A stretch of DNA of 64,000 nt. Origin: Verrucomicrobiaceae bacterium (GTDB lineage Bacteria > Verrucomicrobiota > Verrucomicrobiia > Verrucomicrobiales > Verrucomicrobiaceae). A program made the translations under genes and the position numbers. The notes under the pieces were generated by a model. It did not search any database, was not told the DNA's origin, and was given only the letters and a program-made list of their open reading frames with translations. The stretch lies in contig JAEUHK010000094.1 of assembly GCA_016795465.1 (NCBI GenBank), positions 1-64,000 on the forward strand. The letters are read 5' to 3'. Shown here in pieces: positions 63,301 through 64,000 of the stretch (positions within the stretch are counted from its first letter, which is position 1; the number at the start of each line of letters is the position of its first letter).

Positions 63301-63850
63301 CGCCAGCGTCGAACACACGGGCGATGTTCTCATGCTCCATCAGCGCCAGCGTCTGCCGCTCCGCGGCGAAGCGGCCAAAGATCACCGCGCTGTCGAGACC
63401 GCCTTTGAGGATCTTGATGGCCACCAGGCGGTGAATCGGCTTCACCTGCTCCGCGCGATACACCACGCCAAAACCGCCTTCCCCCAGCTTGTCGAGCAAC
63501 CGATAACGGTCACTGATCCAGCCGTCCTCGCCGGAGATGGACTCCATCGCCATCTGCGACCTCGATTTGCCACCCATCGAGGCCATCGTGCCCGCGGAGT
63601 GCATCGTGGCCGCAGGGAGTTGCCGGCTCGGATTCGGCACCGCCATCGTCGGCATGTCCGGGGAGGTCTCGATCGTGGCCGCCTGGGATGGCAGAGTCAT
63701 CGCGCCGTCCTTCGGCGACGTATGCGTCACAATCGTGGCCATGGTGCCAAGCTCATCGAGCGTGGCAGCAGGCGGCGGCGGGTTGGATGAATCAGGCTTC
63801 ACGCGGCAGTGGGAGCATTTAATAAACTCAAATACCCCCGAAAGCCGCAA
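60368..63850 (-). CDS. Ser/Thr protein kinase with WD40 repeats
   Basis: A transmembrane Hanks-type kinase of 1160 residues. The kinase domain is about 116-390: P-loop GEGGFGVV (123-130), Lys146 in VAIK, HRDLKPANIL with catalytic Asp239, DFG 260-262, and GTPGYISPEQ. A single helix (about 417-438) leads to a C-terminal part with roughly ten WD40-like repeats (SLADGKRRM, VWDVTTLQPVGKPI, VWNVETGEAIAAMP), a layout typical of Planctomycetes and Verrucomicrobia. Because no ATG fits the first conserved residues, a TTG at 63850 is used, with GGAA upstream. The N-terminus has a CSHC pair and is Ser/Thr/Pro-rich. Confidence 0.9.
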   Translation of the reverse strand: MRLSGVFEFIKCSHCRVKPDSSNPPPPAATLDELGTMATIVTHTSPKDGAMTLPSQAATIETSPDMPTMAVPNPSRQLPAATMHSAGTMASMGGKSRSQMAMESISGEDGWISDRYRLLDKLGEGGFGVVYRAEQVKPIHRLVAIKILKGGLDSAVIFGRFAAERQTLALMEHENIARVFDAGETEAGMPYFVMELVKGRSITSYCKTNELDLRHRLELFVPVCQAVHYAHQKSIIHRDLKPANILITDEGGRITPKVIDFGIAKVVEGRDISQADFTGIDQLVGTPGYISPEQIEHGSSHVDTRSDVYALGAILFELLTGKPLVTPADIASKPIHILLREMAERDAPKASSYAPELAGDLDWIVMKALERDPDRRYGSCDDLAEDITRFLTFQPITARPPSRSYLIGRFVRRHRIGVAASAAIAFAVLAGGITSTALYFESEKNRTRAEQASDDLRISYSRSDEQMARQFTERGQFAESVAYLTRSLRTDPQNSLSSTNLLSLLSNVHLMHPITHRLPLPEGAQEARMTAFSRETGVALAVSMIMSERLEAPLQNVRLPMHEVISVWDIQKGAASRVDHPLPDDVRVTCLEITRDGKQAVITKSDGNVELWSLADGKRRMLQPKLPSIALCVALSEDGSTLAVGSEASAARNDQGICHVWNLQEPQQPARELAHKQAISSIDIDEKGELVVVASNEGHGQVWDVTTLQPVGKPIEVDETDKGLSCISLHRDRELVAVGTNGGTVWVGKYQTEELIAAPLTHPGAVLKVHMAQDGQSVHVGDAAGYMHAWNLSNSQPLHPPQAHDGEIVAAKTSAASGLVASVSKHGEVQVWNSRTGERLSQRLQHSVSAVSITDDCSMLTLAPNMESFIQVWNIYEAMSGRVYVDSPDKPLVPKPEPPEKAPRFVRDSKAAAWNRSQSHIIAADVDGNVAVFAGSECVNYGKPFRHPPAVGAVALTKDGKTGITSGRDQVVRVWNVETGEAIAAMPHNSFVEVLALAPDDETLATFTEKGDMRVWRFRTGEGLTPAIRHGTGFVQARVSDDGKEVLFRLEKLGWFTMPMPVQGAVLPEWFLRFAETLAGNRLTPTGRMEELDITAYEAALADLEKQAKGTDAASRIARWIVADPAKRPLNPQSDQSLPDYLKALDQNPAAADELKRFRP

Positions 63851-63871
63851 AAAAGATCATTCCAGCACGGG

Positions 63872-64000
63872 TTACGGCGTCGCAGCGGCCGCCTCCGGCT
63901 TCTTCTCCTTGTAGGTGCTCTGGATGTAGATCTCGCGGAGCGTCTTGAAGTCGATGTTCGTCGGGCTGTCGGTCATCAAATCGCTGCCCTTGTTGTTCTT
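63872..64000 (-). CDS. C-terminus of an unidentified gene (partial)
   Basis: The window edge cuts a minus-strand gene, leaving its last 42 codons and a TAA stop. The peptide includes LMTDSPTNIDFKTLREIYIQ and ends in a charged Lys/Glu then Ala-rich tail (KEKKPEAAAATP). It was not recognised. It is 21 nt upstream of the kinase start on the same strand, so they could be one operon. Confidence 0.55.
   Translation of the reverse strand, partial: KNNKGSDLMTDSPTNIDFKTLREIYIQSTYKEKKPEAAAATP

Overview
The window is about 64 kb of GC-rich, densely coding, Gram-negative chromosome. Gene content points to the PVC group, most likely Verrucomicrobiota of the Prosthecobacter/Verrucomicrobium type. The pointers are a fused SecDF, many secreted sulfatase, sialidase and beta-propeller glycosidase-like enzymes, a giant autotransporter-associated beta-strand repeat protein, a Ser/Thr kinase fused to WD40 repeats, GYF-RDD membrane proteins and Gfo/Idh/MocA pairs. 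The taxonomic call is inferred from gene content. No rRNA or tRNA was seen.

Layout. 0-5 kb: core genes accD, tgt, yajC and secDF, ended by a strong terminator. 5-13.9 kb: mixed housekeeping and envelope genes (GYF-RDD protein, glycerophosphodiesterase, pyrE, an LptF/LptG permease, a SMUG1-type uracil glycosylase, an Mrr-like/bactofilin fusion, TerC, a phosphate-selective porin). 13.9-20.2 kb: phosphate uptake. pstS is divergent from the porin; then comes an opposite-strand pair (a small protein and a polyvalent-type kinase), and then pstC-pstA-pstB-pstB overlapping or nearly so. 20.2-26.4 kb: a PL14-like lyase, a four-gene operon joined by ATGA overlaps (small membrane protein, AlgJ/AlgX-like protein, MauE/DoxX-like protein, threonine aldolase), a 28-bp perfect palindrome and two Gfo/Idh/MocA oxidoreductases.

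26.4-31.3 kb: an AT-richer patch with a DUF3601-like small protein and a HEPN-motif protein, then a Ski2-like helicase with a DUF3516-type C-terminus and a zeta-toxin-like kinase. 31.3-35.6 kb: secreted enzymes (propeller protein, sialidase, esterase). 35.6-38.9 kb: PdeM phosphoesterase and the ligase-associated Lhr-type helicase. 38.9-41.2 kb: HxlR regulator divergent from nitroreductase and nitronate monooxygenase-like genes. 41.0-45.8 kb: a large GH128-type glucanase divergent from a GntR-LacI hybrid regulator.

45.9-49.7 kb: a single low-GC gene for a 1259-residue protein with a nuclease-like N-terminus, a degenerate STAND/NTPase-like middle and a long helical C-terminus. It is the best candidate here for an undescribed (possibly defence) system. 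49.7-59.8 kb: autotransporter-repeat protein, sulfatase, propeller protein, RraA-like protein, a winged-helix-like unknown and a second sialidase. 59.8-64 kb: DUF2059 protein, kinase-WD40 protein and the C-terminus of an unidentified gene.

Gaps between genes often carry short inverted repeats or degenerate word repeats, which in places run into coding sequence. No intergenic stretch exceeds about 300 bp. No CRISPR array, insertion sequence or prophage was recognised.
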